Origin: Ruminococcus sp.
Lineage (GTDB): Bacteria; Bacillota; Clostridia; Oscillospirales; Ruminococcaceae
Reading direction: 5' to 3'
Assembly (NCBI GenBank): GCA_017484095.1
Contig: JAFUTU010000031.1
Location: 1 to 49,000 of the forward strand
Length of the DNA stretch: 49,000 nucleotides
Shown here in pieces: positions 18,907 through 25,247 of this stretch; position 1 is the stretch's first letter; each line of letters starts with the position of its first letter. The notes under the pieces are model-generated. The model had not been told where the DNA came from and did not search any database. It worked only from the letters and a program-made list of their open reading frames with translations. The position numbers and the translations under genes are program-made.

Positions 18907-19157
18907 CAAAAACTGCCTTGCCGTCGCACAGATGATAAACCCGCTGTAAAGCAGGGTGGGTAAAACGTCCCAATGGTTTCTCGCTCCCAGCGTCGCTGAT
19001 AGAAGCCTGAGGCAGAACACATTTTGCTGCGCTCTCCCTCGGACCTCTAACAGCGGAGGTCTGCAATCCTGCATCGGAGTACGGATCCCTTTTGATAAGT
19101 GTTGGATTTAAAATAACCGTGCTTGATCGTACAAGGCAGTCATATTCTGTTTTTATT
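18907..19157 (-). ncRNA. ssrS: Structured RNA of about 250 nt, candidate 6S RNA
   Basis: A minus-strand transcript is bounded by a promoter at 19192-19164 and a U tract at 18911-18907. Its ends pair perfectly: ACTGCCTTG (19140-19132) with CAAGGCAGT (18920-18912), then TTTTT. Inside are the strong hairpin GACCTC/GAGGTC and, near the 3' side, a small hairpin ACCC-GCT / AGC-GGGT. One long closing stem around a mostly paired rod, and a small 3' bubble hairpin, are features of 6S RNA, which binds SigA RNA polymerase. No coding frame with a ribosome site fits. I could not run a covariance search. It is somewhat longer than typical 6S RNA. Confidence 0.55.
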
Positions 19158-19163
19158 GTCTGT

Positions 19164-19192
19164 ATTATACCACATATCGCCCGAATATTCAA
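19164..19192 (-). promoter_or_regulatory. Promoter of the 6S-like RNA
   Basis: Minus strand TTGAAT (19192-19187), a 17-base spacer and TATAAT (19169-19164). Start of transcription expected near 19157. Confidence 0.75.
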
Positions 19193-19250
19193 TAGGTAAT
19201 ATATGCAAATTTCCGTACAAAAAATTGTACATTATTCATCTTGACAAGTC

Positions 19251-19607
19251 TCAGGAATAGATGCCTGGATCGTTTTGCTCTTCCTCGTCATCAAAATCAA
19301 ACATTTCGTTGATACGCTCTAAAAAGATATTGCCTATCTTCTCAAATTCGTCATCATCATCTATTGAGGCGAGTATCTCCTCATTGTTCTCATCAAACTC
19401 TGACCTGAGTATCACCAGGTCGCCCGATGCGTCAAGTGCTTCGGCTGGGTCTTCAAAATACGGTGTCAGCGCATAATACTTCTCGCCTTCGTATTCCATA
19501 GCGTCTAAAAGCTCAAAGGTGTGCTTCTCGCCTGTCTCATCTTCAAGCTCATAAAGGTCGGGCGCAAACTCGTTCATCTCATCAATAGTCTTATCCATAT
19601 CGCTCAT
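19251..19607 (-). CDS. DUF1292 acidic protein
   Basis: 118 residues, very acidic, with the DUF1292 core: L-E-D-E-T-G-E-K-H-T-F-E-L-L-D-A-M-E-Y, then E-G-E-K-Y-Y-A-L-T-P-Y, and V-I-L-R-S-E near residue 75. The family is widespread in Firmicutes and uncharacterised; it is often found with the Holliday-junction resolvase-like gene ruvX, which is not adjacent here. ATG 19607 has AGGAG 8 bases upstream. The C-terminus is a Glu/Asp-rich tail. It is transcribed alone from a consensus promoter. Confidence 0.88.
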   Translation of the reverse strand: MSDMDKTIDEMNEFAPDLYELEDETGEKHTFELLDAMEYEGEKYYALTPYFEDPAEALDASGDLVILRSEFDENNEEILASIDDDDEFEKIGNIFLERINEMFDFDDEEEQNDPGIYS

Positions 19608-19626
19608 AGTATCAGCTCCTTTAAGT

Positions 19627-19675
19627 AGGTACAAAAAAACGGCACACAGGACGCTTATAAACGCCTTATGACCGC
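19627..19675 (-). promoter_or_regulatory. Terminator-like hairpin in the DUF1292 leader
   Basis: Between promoter and start codon, an imperfect minus-strand stem CGGCGG.../...TGTGCCG is followed at once by seven T and then the ribosome site. It could act as an attenuator, but the pairing is imperfect. Confidence 0.35.
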
Positions 19676-19687
19676 CGCAACACCTTT

Positions 19688-19716
19688 ATTATACTACAAT
19701 AATAATAAAATGTCAA
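19688..19716 (-). promoter_or_regulatory. DUF1292 gene promoter
   Basis: Minus strand TTGACA (19716-19711), a 17-base spacer and TATAAT (19693-19688): perfect consensus. It is divergent from the large-RNA promoter about 60 bases away. Confidence 0.85.
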
Positions 19717-19774
19717 GCATATTTTGCAAAGTTTATATTAAATAAAATATTCTGAAAAAAGTTGAAAAAAACTA

Positions 19775-19803
19775 TTGACATTTCACAAAAAGTGTGATAT
19801 AGT
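19775..19803 (+). promoter_or_regulatory. Promoter of the large noncoding RNA
   Basis: TTGACA (19775-19780), a 17-base spacer and TATAGT (19798-19803); a start near 19811 is expected. The spacer also contains a short dyad, CAC-AAAAA-GTG. Confidence 0.85.
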
Positions 19804-20281
19804 ATATACAAGGAAAAAGAAAGACCCGGATAGCTGAGGCACAGGCTTCACAAGGGCGGGGCTGAATAACGGTCGGGAGACGCAGTACAGCTTCAGCGGT
19901 GGAACTTAGGCCGGGTTCGAGGGAGGTTCTTTTCCTGATATCCACAGGCTTTTATATGGGAACGTCAATAGTCGTGAAACAGTGCAATGCATGATACCAG
20001 CTCGGCTAAACGCATATAAGGTCTAATAAGGTCAGAGAGGAGCGAGTCCAATGGATGCATCAGAGATCTTAAGGGTATCCGCAAGGCTCGGCAGATCTTT
20101 TAAGTAACAGGGATCGGGACCCGTACATACGAGACGGCAGATCCAAGCTTTTAAAAGTTATTTGAAGATGGAAGGTCTGCTCAGAGCTGACGGCGGTCAC
20201 AACAATTTGTCATTACAATAAGGATACCCACACTTTTACAATTGAATATTTTCGTAACTTCATATATAAGGAGTGATCGTT

Positions 20282-20314
20282 ATGATCCGTTCAAGAAGGT
20301 TTACGAATATCTGA
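20282..20314 (+). CDS. Possible 10-residue peptide in the large RNA
   Basis: AAGGAG (20268-20273) lies 8 bases before ATG. The frame reads M-I-R-S-R-R-F-T-N-I and stop. The other 10-residue frame in this RNA also ends in basic-F-x-N-I-stop, with different third bases. Whether it is translated is unknown. Confidence 0.3.
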   Translation: MIRSRRFTNI

Positions 20315-20548
20315 GTGTCTGGAGTGATCCCCATGTACAGTTTAGGTTTTATTACTTAGGTTTTTATATTATTTCTAGTGAGAGAGTGAGTCCGATGAGA
20401 AGTTAGTTTTCATCTGAATATATTCACATAAATTGTTGGAGCGGCGCACGGGGCGCCTAAGATGTCCTGCCTGACGGGCAGGAAAGTATTTAACTATTGA
20501 TTCTTTTCAGATCTAAATAATCATCTAACACTTAGGGAGTGGTGCGTT

Positions 20549-20581
20549 ATGAAAATGCACGCAAAGTTTCTGAACATTTAA
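20549..20581 (+). CDS. Possible 10-residue peptide in the large RNA, second copy
   Basis: AGGGAG (20534-20539) lies 9 bases before ATG. The frame reads M-K-M-H-A-K-F-L-N-I and stop. It resembles the frame at 20282-20314 in length and in its last residues; translation is unproven. Confidence 0.3.
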   Translation: MKMHAKFLNI

Positions 20582-20798
20582 GAGATGGGAGTGAGTCCGC
20601 CTAAGAGTTCAGTCAGGCCGATAAATGCGTCGGCATAGGATGATAATATTTTGAAGGGATGTTTATTCCAATGGCTTAACTAAAGTTTATCCAGAAAAAC
20701 TTATTATTTTGAAAGGAAATAGATCCGATGGGATAGTGTAGCTTTCTTTGATGTTTTCCACTGAGTTTCTCAGCGGGAGCAAAGTTTAAGTTTGTGCA

Positions 20799-20832
20799 GT
20801 GTGCGGCGTGAATCAGCCGTGCGGCGAGCACC
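20799..20832. repeat. Repeat module A core inside the large RNA
   Basis: A 33-base block matching the terminal hairpin of module A at 18870-18890 and 45660-45689 (GCGGCGTG, then ATCAGCCGTGCGGCGAGCAC). It lies exactly between two aligned units of the large RNA, after the tail of one and before the purine run of the next. Confidence 0.75.
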
Positions 20833-20972
20833 TGAGAGGAAATAGATCCAATGAAATAGCTTAAGTTTTGATGATAGTTCCCCTGTTATCTCGTGGGAAC
20901 ACTGCTTTAAGTTTGGGCATATTACGTGTGAAAGGCGTGAGTCCGAAATTTTAGTTAATACTGATAATAGAT

Positions 20973-21002
20973 AAGACCGCTCGGTGTTCGGGCGGTCTTT
21001 TT
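20973..21002 (+). terminator. Terminator of the large RNA
   Basis: AAGACCGC (20973-20980) pairs with GCGGTCTT (20992-20999), with a further CG/CG pair inside, then a run of T to 21002. Confidence 0.85.
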
Positions 21003-21243
21003 GTGCGGTGAGCACCGTGTCAGGTGTCAGGTCATTAAGTTTTTATTAGCCTTATTAGGGGGCGTTTCCGAGAGCTTGCGGTTAGTATTCAGTTCCAATA
21101 GGGTTTGTATATGTTGTGGTATGCTCCACAATTCTGATTATGACTTGTGTGGGACGGTTTTTGAGTGCGCCAATAGGCTATAGGAACATGAAAGACAATT
21201 GCTCTCGTTAATAATTACCTCATCCAACGGAATAGGCTGAGAA
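21003..21243. other. Non-coding spacer after the large RNA
   Basis: It contains a short hairpin CGGTG-AG-CACCG (21006-21017), a module-A-like fragment and a GTGTCAG doublet near 21018-21033. No gene, promoter or clear terminator for the minus-strand lipoprotein gene was seen. Confidence 0.5.
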
Positions 21244-22020
21244 TTATTCATCGCAGTTAAGGTAAAGCCCAACAAGTGCGTCGGATATAAGGGCGTGATC
21301 CTCGTCGGTCAAAGTATAATAGCTGTCTGAGAAATTGATGGTTCCCTCTATCCTGTCCTGAAGCCTTATAATATTTGTTCCGTCGGTATATTTGAACAAT
21401 GTGAGCTTAAAGCACTTTGGGTGCTTTGAAAGCTCATTATAATCATCAAAATTAACGCCCGACCATTCGGTAAAAATCGATATCCTTCTTAAACCGCCCT
21501 CTTCAGTTTCCTTTCTTCTGTCGGGCTTTTCACCGTATTCTACCGCCTCGCCCTTTTCAAAATCCCAGCCGTCATAATAAACAGGCTGATATTTTTCTTC
21601 GATATATTTCATCATATTCTCGCCGTAGTTTGCGAGAAAAACAGAATGTGTAGTGCGCTTATCTTCATTATCATCAGTAGCATGAACGATAGTATAACGC
21701 TCTTTGACAGTTCCCTCTTCAAGCAGGATCTTAGTTTCCTCAGTGTCTTCCTCTTCGGGGGTAAACCTATTGAAAGCATCTAAGTATCTCTCCTTATCTT
21801 CATCAGAGATATTTGCTACATCAAAGTTCTTCTGCGAGTCGGATGGTGTCTCTGAGGAGCTTATCTCAACGCTTGAAACATCTTCTTCCTGTGAGGAGAA
21901 AACCTCTGTGCGAGAGGTTGTTGCAACATCTTGTTTGTTACTGCTGTCATTGCTTCCGCAGGAGCATAACAGACTCAGGCAAAGCGAAATTACAGGAATT
22001 GTCTTTTTCATATCAGCCAT
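21244..22020 (-). CDS. Hypothetical lipoprotein
   Basis: 258 residues from ATG 22020, with GGGGGAG about 8 bases upstream. An N-terminal K-K, hydrophobic stretch and lipobox L-L-C-S-C (Cys21) indicate export and lipidation. A Ser/Thr/Glu-rich linker follows to about residue 65, then an acidic soluble domain without a family I recognise. It includes F-T-E-W-S-G-V-N-F-D-D-Y near residue 185. It stands alone on the minus strand between the large RNA and a small gene, and its function is unknown. Confidence 0.72.
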   Translation of the reverse strand: MADMKKTIPVISLCLSLLCSCGSNDSSNKQDVATTSRTEVFSSQEEDVSSVEISSSETPSDSQKNFDVANISDEDKERYLDAFNRFTPEEEDTEETKILLEEGTVKERYTIVHATDDNEDKRTTHSVFLANYGENMMKYIEEKYQPVYYDGWDFEKGEAVEYGEKPDRRKETEEGGLRRISIFTEWSGVNFDDYNELSKHPKCFKLTLFKYTDGTNIIRLQDRIEGTINFSDSYYTLTDEDHALISDALVGLYLNCDE

Positions 22021-22101
22021 TGGTATCACTCCCCCTGTTTACATTATAGCACTTTTAAAGCCTACTGTCAACCATAATAACAAAGTCAATCGCCTGAAAA
22101 G

Positions 22102-22134
22102 AAAAAGCCTTATCCCCGAATTATAGGGGATAAG
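22102..22134 (-). terminator. Intrinsic terminator after the small protein gene
   Basis: CTTATCCCC (minus 22134-22126) pairs with GGGGATAAG (22117-22109) around an 8-base loop, followed by GC and a T-rich tract. Confidence 0.8.
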
Positions 22135-22160
22135 ACAATTCCTAATAAGTATCTATGCGA

Positions 22161-22391
22161 TTATTCCTGAAGCTCCTTCATCAAAGAAACTCCGTCCTTA
22201 AAACCGACCTTGTATGCAGCTCTCATCTCAGCGGCGGCGGTATCGCTCACGCAGTCGAGGATTTTGTGGAATACATCAATCTGCTCCTCGCTCAGAGAGT
22301 CCTCAAAGGGAATGCAGAGCTTGTTAAACTCGTCGGAAAACTCAGCGGCGTGAATATCACCCTGTCGGAAGTTGTAAAGCATATCAATCAT
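22161..22391 (-). CDS. Small hypothetical soluble protein
   Basis: 76 residues from ATG 22391, with AAAGGG 9 bases upstream; the ATG at 22400 lies inside that site. The protein is mostly helical and acidic: M-I-D-M-L-Y-N-F-R-Q-G-D, E-E-Q-I-D-V-F-H-K-I-L-D near residue 40, and a C-terminal Y-K-V-G-F-K-D-G-V-S-L-M. It resembles short DUF-type helical proteins of Firmicutes but I cannot name the family. A clear terminator follows, so it is its own unit. Confidence 0.68.
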   Translation of the reverse strand: MIDMLYNFRQGDIHAAEFSDEFNKLCIPFEDSLSEEQIDVFHKILDCVSDTAAAEMRAAYKVGFKDGVSLMKELQE

Positions 22392-22501
22392 TGTATGCAC
22401 CCTTTCGGTAATTATTTAGCTTGTTGTACCTGTCTTACAATGTTTCTTTGAAAACTTCTTTACCGCTACTGTCCTAAGGTCAATAGTTTTAAACTAAACT
22501 A

Positions 22502-22591
22502 ACACCCTACCCTACGGGGAGGGAAAACAGTTTAACAGCACCTAACTACTAACGCGGGGTGGGGGCGTCCGCCCCGTGCGCCGAGCGCCAG
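22502..22591. repeat. Intergenic repeat module C, copy 1
   Basis: Shares a CCCTACGGGGAGGG-type hairpin, TTTAACAGCAC / TTTGATAGCAC, CTACT and CGGGGTGGGGGCG with 30259-30352. Its tail (GTGCGCCGAGCGCC) is a variant of the module-A hairpin. It fills much of the 295-base gap upstream of gapA. Confidence 0.65.
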
Positions 22592-22625
22592 AATATTAAA
22601 TAATTGTGACTTTCTGAAAAAGGTC

Positions 22626-22654
22626 TTGCAATGATGAGGAAAATGGTGTATAAT
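22626..22654 (+). promoter_or_regulatory. gapA promoter
   Basis: TTGCAA (22626-22631), a 17-base spacer and TATAAT (22649-22654). The ribosome site AGGAGGT follows near 22673. Confidence 0.8.
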
Positions 22655-22686
22655 AGAAGTATCAAAATTTTAGGAGGTAAACTACA

Positions 22687-23730
22687 ATGGCAAATGTAAA
22701 AGTTGCAATTAACGGTTTTGGACGTATCGGACGTCTTGCATTCAGACAGATGTTCGGAGCAGAGGGCTATGATGTTGTTGCTATCAACGACCTTACCAAG
22801 CCTTCCATGCTCGCAAACCTGCTCAAGTATGACACCGCACAGGGCGGCTACTGCGGCACTATCGGCGAGGGACTCCACACTGTAAGTGCAGATGACGATG
22901 CAAATACTATCACTGTTGACGGCAAGACTCTTACTATCTACAAAGAGGCAGACGCATCCAAGCTTCCTTGGGGGGAGATCGGCGTAGATGTAGTACTTGA
23001 GTGTACAGGCTTCTACTGCTCAAAGGAGAAGAGCCAGGCTCATATCGATGCTGGCGCAAAGAAAGTCGTAATTTCCGCACCTGCAGGCAAGGATCTGCCA
23101 ACTATCGTATACTCAGTAAACGAGAATACCCTTACACCTGATGACAAGATCATATCAGCTGCATCCTGCACAACAAACTGCCTCGCACCTATGGCAAAGG
23201 CACTCAATGATTTTGCAGAGATCAAGAGCGGTATCATGAGCACTATCCACGCTTACACCGGCGATCAGATGATACTTGACGGTCCTCACAGAAAGGGCGA
23301 CCTGAGAAGAGCAAGAGCAGGTGCTGCAAATATCGTACCTAACAGCACAGGTGCTGCAAAGGCAATCGGCCTTGTTATTCCTGAGCTCAACGGCAAGCTT
23401 ATCGGTTCTGCACAGAGAGTTCCTGTACCAACAGGCTCAACAACAATCCTCACAGCAGTAGTAAAGAGCGACAAGGAAGTTACTCCTGAGGCTATCAACG
23501 CTGCAATGAAGGCTGCTGCTTCCGAGAGCTTCGGCTACAACGAGGATCCTATCGTATCCAGCGACGTTATCGGCATGAGATACGGCTCGCTCTTCGATGC
23601 AACTCAGACAATGGTTTGCAAGATCAGCGACAGCTGCTACGAGGTTCAGGTTGTTTCCTGGTATGACAACGAGAACAGCTACACCAGCCAGATGGTAAGA
23701 ACTATCAAGTACTTCGCAGAGCTGGGCTAA
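22687..23730 (+). CDS. gapA: Glyceraldehyde-3-phosphate dehydrogenase
   Basis: 347 residues. The N-terminal Rossmann fold has I-N-G-F-G-R-I-G-R, and the catalytic cysteine is Cys161 in [12 protein letters not shown] near residue 34 suggests NAD preference. It oxidises glyceraldehyde-3-phosphate to 1,3-bisphosphoglycerate, feeding the Pgk encoded about 10 kb away. The AGGAGGT ribosome site and compact codon choice (many C/A-ending codons unlike the neighbours) suggest high expression. It is monocistronic. Confidence 0.98.
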   Translation: MANVKVAINGFGRIGRLAFRQMFGAEGYDVVAINDLTKPSMLANLLKYDTAQGGYCGTIGEGLHTVSADDDANTITVDGKTLTIYKEADASKLPWGEIGVDVVLECTGFYCSKEKSQAHIDAGAKKVVISAPAGKDLPTIVYSVNENTLTPDDKIISAASCTTNCLAPMAKALNDFAEIKSGIMSTIHAYTGDQMILDGPHRKGDLRRARAGAANIVPNSTGAAKAIGLVIPELNGKLIGSAQRVPVPTGSTTILTAVVKSDKEVTPEAINAAMKAAASESFGYNEDPIVSSDVIGMRYGSLFDATQTMVCKISDSCYEVQVVSWYDNENSYTSQMVRTIKYFAELG

Positions 23731-23740
23731 GTCTTGCCAG

Positions 23741-23822
23741 ACGGGCGGACACGCTACTCTATGTAGCGATTAGTAGAAACAAATCTGCCCGAGGGGTAAG
23801 TACTGCAACAGGCAAGTTAGCT
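23741..23822. repeat. Intergenic repeat module B, copy 1
   Basis: About 75 bases shared with 30133-30205 and, inverted, 46062-46135: CTACTCTATGTA, ATTAGTAG, AACAAATCTGCCCGA, GGGTA and GCAACAGGCAAGT. It lies between the gapA stop and its terminator, so it is part of the gapA transcript. Confidence 0.8.
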
Positions 23823-23850
23823 GTATTTTTAACATAATTAAAGCATTAAT

Positions 23851-23884
23851 AAGACCGTCCCTGTTTTTAGGGGCGGTCTTTGTT
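23851..23884 (+). terminator. gapA terminator
   Basis: AAGACCGTCCC (23851-23861) pairs with GGGGCGGTCTT (23870-23880); the following T tract is short. It may work in both directions. Confidence 0.75.
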
Positions 23885-23892
23885 GCTTTTGT

Positions 23893-25176
23893 TTAATTTA
23901 TTAGTACTTCAGCTTCGTCGGATATCTTCTTTTCTCCTCTGCAGTCGAGGGCGCTGTTCTCTTCATTCTCAGTGACTGAGATGTGTACCTCACCGCCGTT
24001 TATGATGAGGTCGCCGTTTGAATCAAGCCCGTCTCCTGCGGATACCACATTCAGCACACCTGCGTTCATCGTCAGGCATACACCCTCCTGTGCAGCTGTA
24101 TCAATGTCTTCATTGTCCTTGTTGCCTGAGCAGTTAATGCCGTCGTCAACAGCGTTTATCGAGATGTTACCACCGTCTATGGTAACGGTCTTGGCTTCAA
24201 AGCCCTCATGGCTCTCAGTGATGTTCACTGTGCCTGCGCTTACGGTTATATCGTTGTCCGCATTCACGGCGTCATCACCCGAAGATATCTCTATATCAGC
24301 ACCTGTCAGGCTTATATCTCCCTTAGACCTCAGTCCGTCATCACTGCAGACAGCATTGATGCTCCCGCCCTCAGCCGAGATATACGTAACTGCCGACACC
24401 GCAATAGATCCGCACTCTATGCTTATATCTCCACCGGATATGCTAACATAGCCCTTCTCTTCGTCATCATCGTTAGTTGAGCGTATCCCGTTTGAGCCTG
24501 CATTCAGTACCGTTTTTCCGCCTGATATCTTGACACAGTCCTTCCCTTCGAGAGCAGTCTTTTCAGACGTTATCGTTATGTTTCCGTCAGCTATAATCAA
24601 GTCGTCCTTAGAAACTATCCCGTGCTTGTAATTGCCGTTCACAGTGAGAGAGCCGCTTCCGTTGAATGTAAGGTCAGCCTTTGAGAAAATGCACCCGTCA
24701 GTGTTCTCATCATCACCGAGAGAGTATTCGCTGCCGTCAGTCAGCACATTATCGGTGCCGCCTTCAAGAGTTATTATCACCTTGTCTGCATTCCTGATGA
24801 GCACAGGCGCATTGTCAGAGCAGGAAAGCTTAACACCCTTGAATATCAGCTGTATCTCAGCGTCCTTGTCGGCATCAACTATTATCCTGCCGTCAGAGCA
24901 TTCACCGCTTATCACATACTCTCCCGAGGCGCTTATCGTGACCACAGCGCCCTCAGCCTGAGTTCCGTCTCCGCTTACCTCAGCCTTTGCGTCAGCAAAG
25001 CTTACAGTGCCTGCGCTGCTCTCATCATATCCAACGTCTAAGTCCTCAGCTGAAAGTGAAGTGTCATACTTCCCAGAAGCCGTGCTCTTATCAGCAGAAG
25101 AGCTGCTGTCGTCAGCGCATCCGTAAAGCAGTGCAGAGCATATCATCAGTGCGATCAAACCAGTGTGTATTTTCAT
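23893..25176 (-). CDS. Cthe_2159-like carbohydrate-binding lipoprotein
   Basis: 427 residues with a lipoprotein signal (lipobox L-L-Y-G-C, Cys20) and a Ser-rich linker. A long run of short beta-strand repeats follows, built on patterns such as I-S-G-G-D-I-S-I-E, I-D-G-G-N-I-S-I-N and D-D-G-I-N-C-S-G, typical of a parallel beta-helix. The order matches the DUF4353/Cthe_2159 family; the Clostridium thermocellum member binds cellulose and pectin-type polymers. It is last in the VTC / DUF4956 operon, 71 bases after DUF4956. An AGGATA-type ribosome site precedes ATG 25176. Binding specificity is not readable here. Confidence 0.82.
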   Translation of the reverse strand: MKIHTGLIALMICSALLYGCADDSSSSADKSTASGKYDTSLSAEDLDVGYDESSAGTVSFADAKAEVSGDGTQAEGAVVTISASGEYVISGECSDGRIIVDADKDAEIQLIFKGVKLSCSDNAPVLIRNADKVIITLEGGTDNVLTDGSEYSLGDDENTDGCIFSKADLTFNGSGSLTVNGNYKHGIVSKDDLIIADGNITITSEKTALEGKDCVKISGGKTVLNAGSNGIRSTNDDDEEKGYVSISGGDISIECGSIAVSAVTYISAEGGSINAVCSDDGLRSKGDISLTGADIEISSGDDAVNADNDITVSAGTVNITESHEGFEAKTVTIDGGNISINAVDDGINCSGNKDNEDIDTAAQEGVCLTMNAGVLNVVSAGDGLDSNGDLIINGGEVHISVTENEENSALDCRGEKKISDEAEVLIN

Positions 25177-25200
25177 AGCATTATCCTCGCCGGTAGTGTA

Positions 25201-25235
25201 ATATCCCCCCGCTTGTGCGAAGGGATATTTTTTGT
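25201..25235. other. Hairpin between DUF4956 and the binding lipoprotein gene
   Basis: ATATCCC (25201-25207) pairs with GGGATAT (25222-25228), extended by GC pairs. The T run lies on the + side, opposite to the operon, so on the operon's RNA it is more likely a processing or stability hairpin than a terminator. Confidence 0.5.
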
Positions 25236-25247
25236 TGTTAGCCTATT

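Larger units (their letters stand above)
20035..20958 (+). repeat. Tandem array of about ten ribosome-site / AUG / stop units
   Basis: Consensus of the clearest units: GARAGG, about 10 bases containing GAGTCC or AGATCC, then RATG and an early stop. AUG to stop: 20051-20107 (18 codons), 20282-20314 (10), 20333-20359 (8), 20395-20406 (3), 20549-20581 (10), 20671-20679 (2), 20728-20736 (2) and 20851-20859 (2). Two degenerate units near 20587-20602 and 20931-20958 keep the purine run and GAGTCCG but lack an AUG. Two neighbouring units (20711-20798 and 20834-20919) align throughout and end in TTTAAGTTTGKGCA. Confidence 0.6.
19811..21002 (+). ncRNA. Large noncoding RNA (about 1.2 kb) with tandem minigene-like units
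   Basis: Promoter and terminator on the same strand enclose 1192 bases with no + frame over 60 codons and no recognised protein. The first 126 bases fold into a closed domain: AGGAAAAAGAA (19811-19821) with TTCTTTTCCT (19927-19936), and inside it GACCCGG with CCGGGTT (19911-19917). From 20035 on, up to ten degenerate units of roughly 55-210 bases follow, most with a purine-rich Shine-Dalgarno-like run, often AGTCCRATG, and an early stop. Stable hairpins and an AAGTTTA tail recur between units. I cannot assign a class. Large ornate RNAs such as ROOL or GOLLD are the natural comparison, but I see no feature that settles it. Confidence 0.7.

Noticed and set aside
18824..19192. Minus-strand open frame of 122 codons over the 6S-like RNA
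   Set aside because: It has no ribosome site, runs through the terminator and a repeat module, and has no protein-like composition; the stem and promoter evidence favour RNA.
19911..19925. tRNA T-arm-like string GGGTTCGA
   Set aside because: No matching 3' stem strand, acceptor stem or anticodon arm; it pairs instead with the ACCCGG at 19824-19829.
19811..20215. RNase P RNA, tmRNA or group II intron in the 5' part of the large RNA
   Set aside because: The hallmark sequences of RNase P (P4 strands), tmRNA (acceptor-like ends) and intron domain V were not found.
20035..20958. CRISPR array
   Set aside because: Units are degenerate, of unequal length (55-210 bases), carry AUG-stop frames and hairpins, and no cas genes are near.
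20770..21015. Minus-strand frame of 81 codons inside the large RNA
   Set aside because: No ribosome site; crosses the repeat core and the terminator of the RNA.
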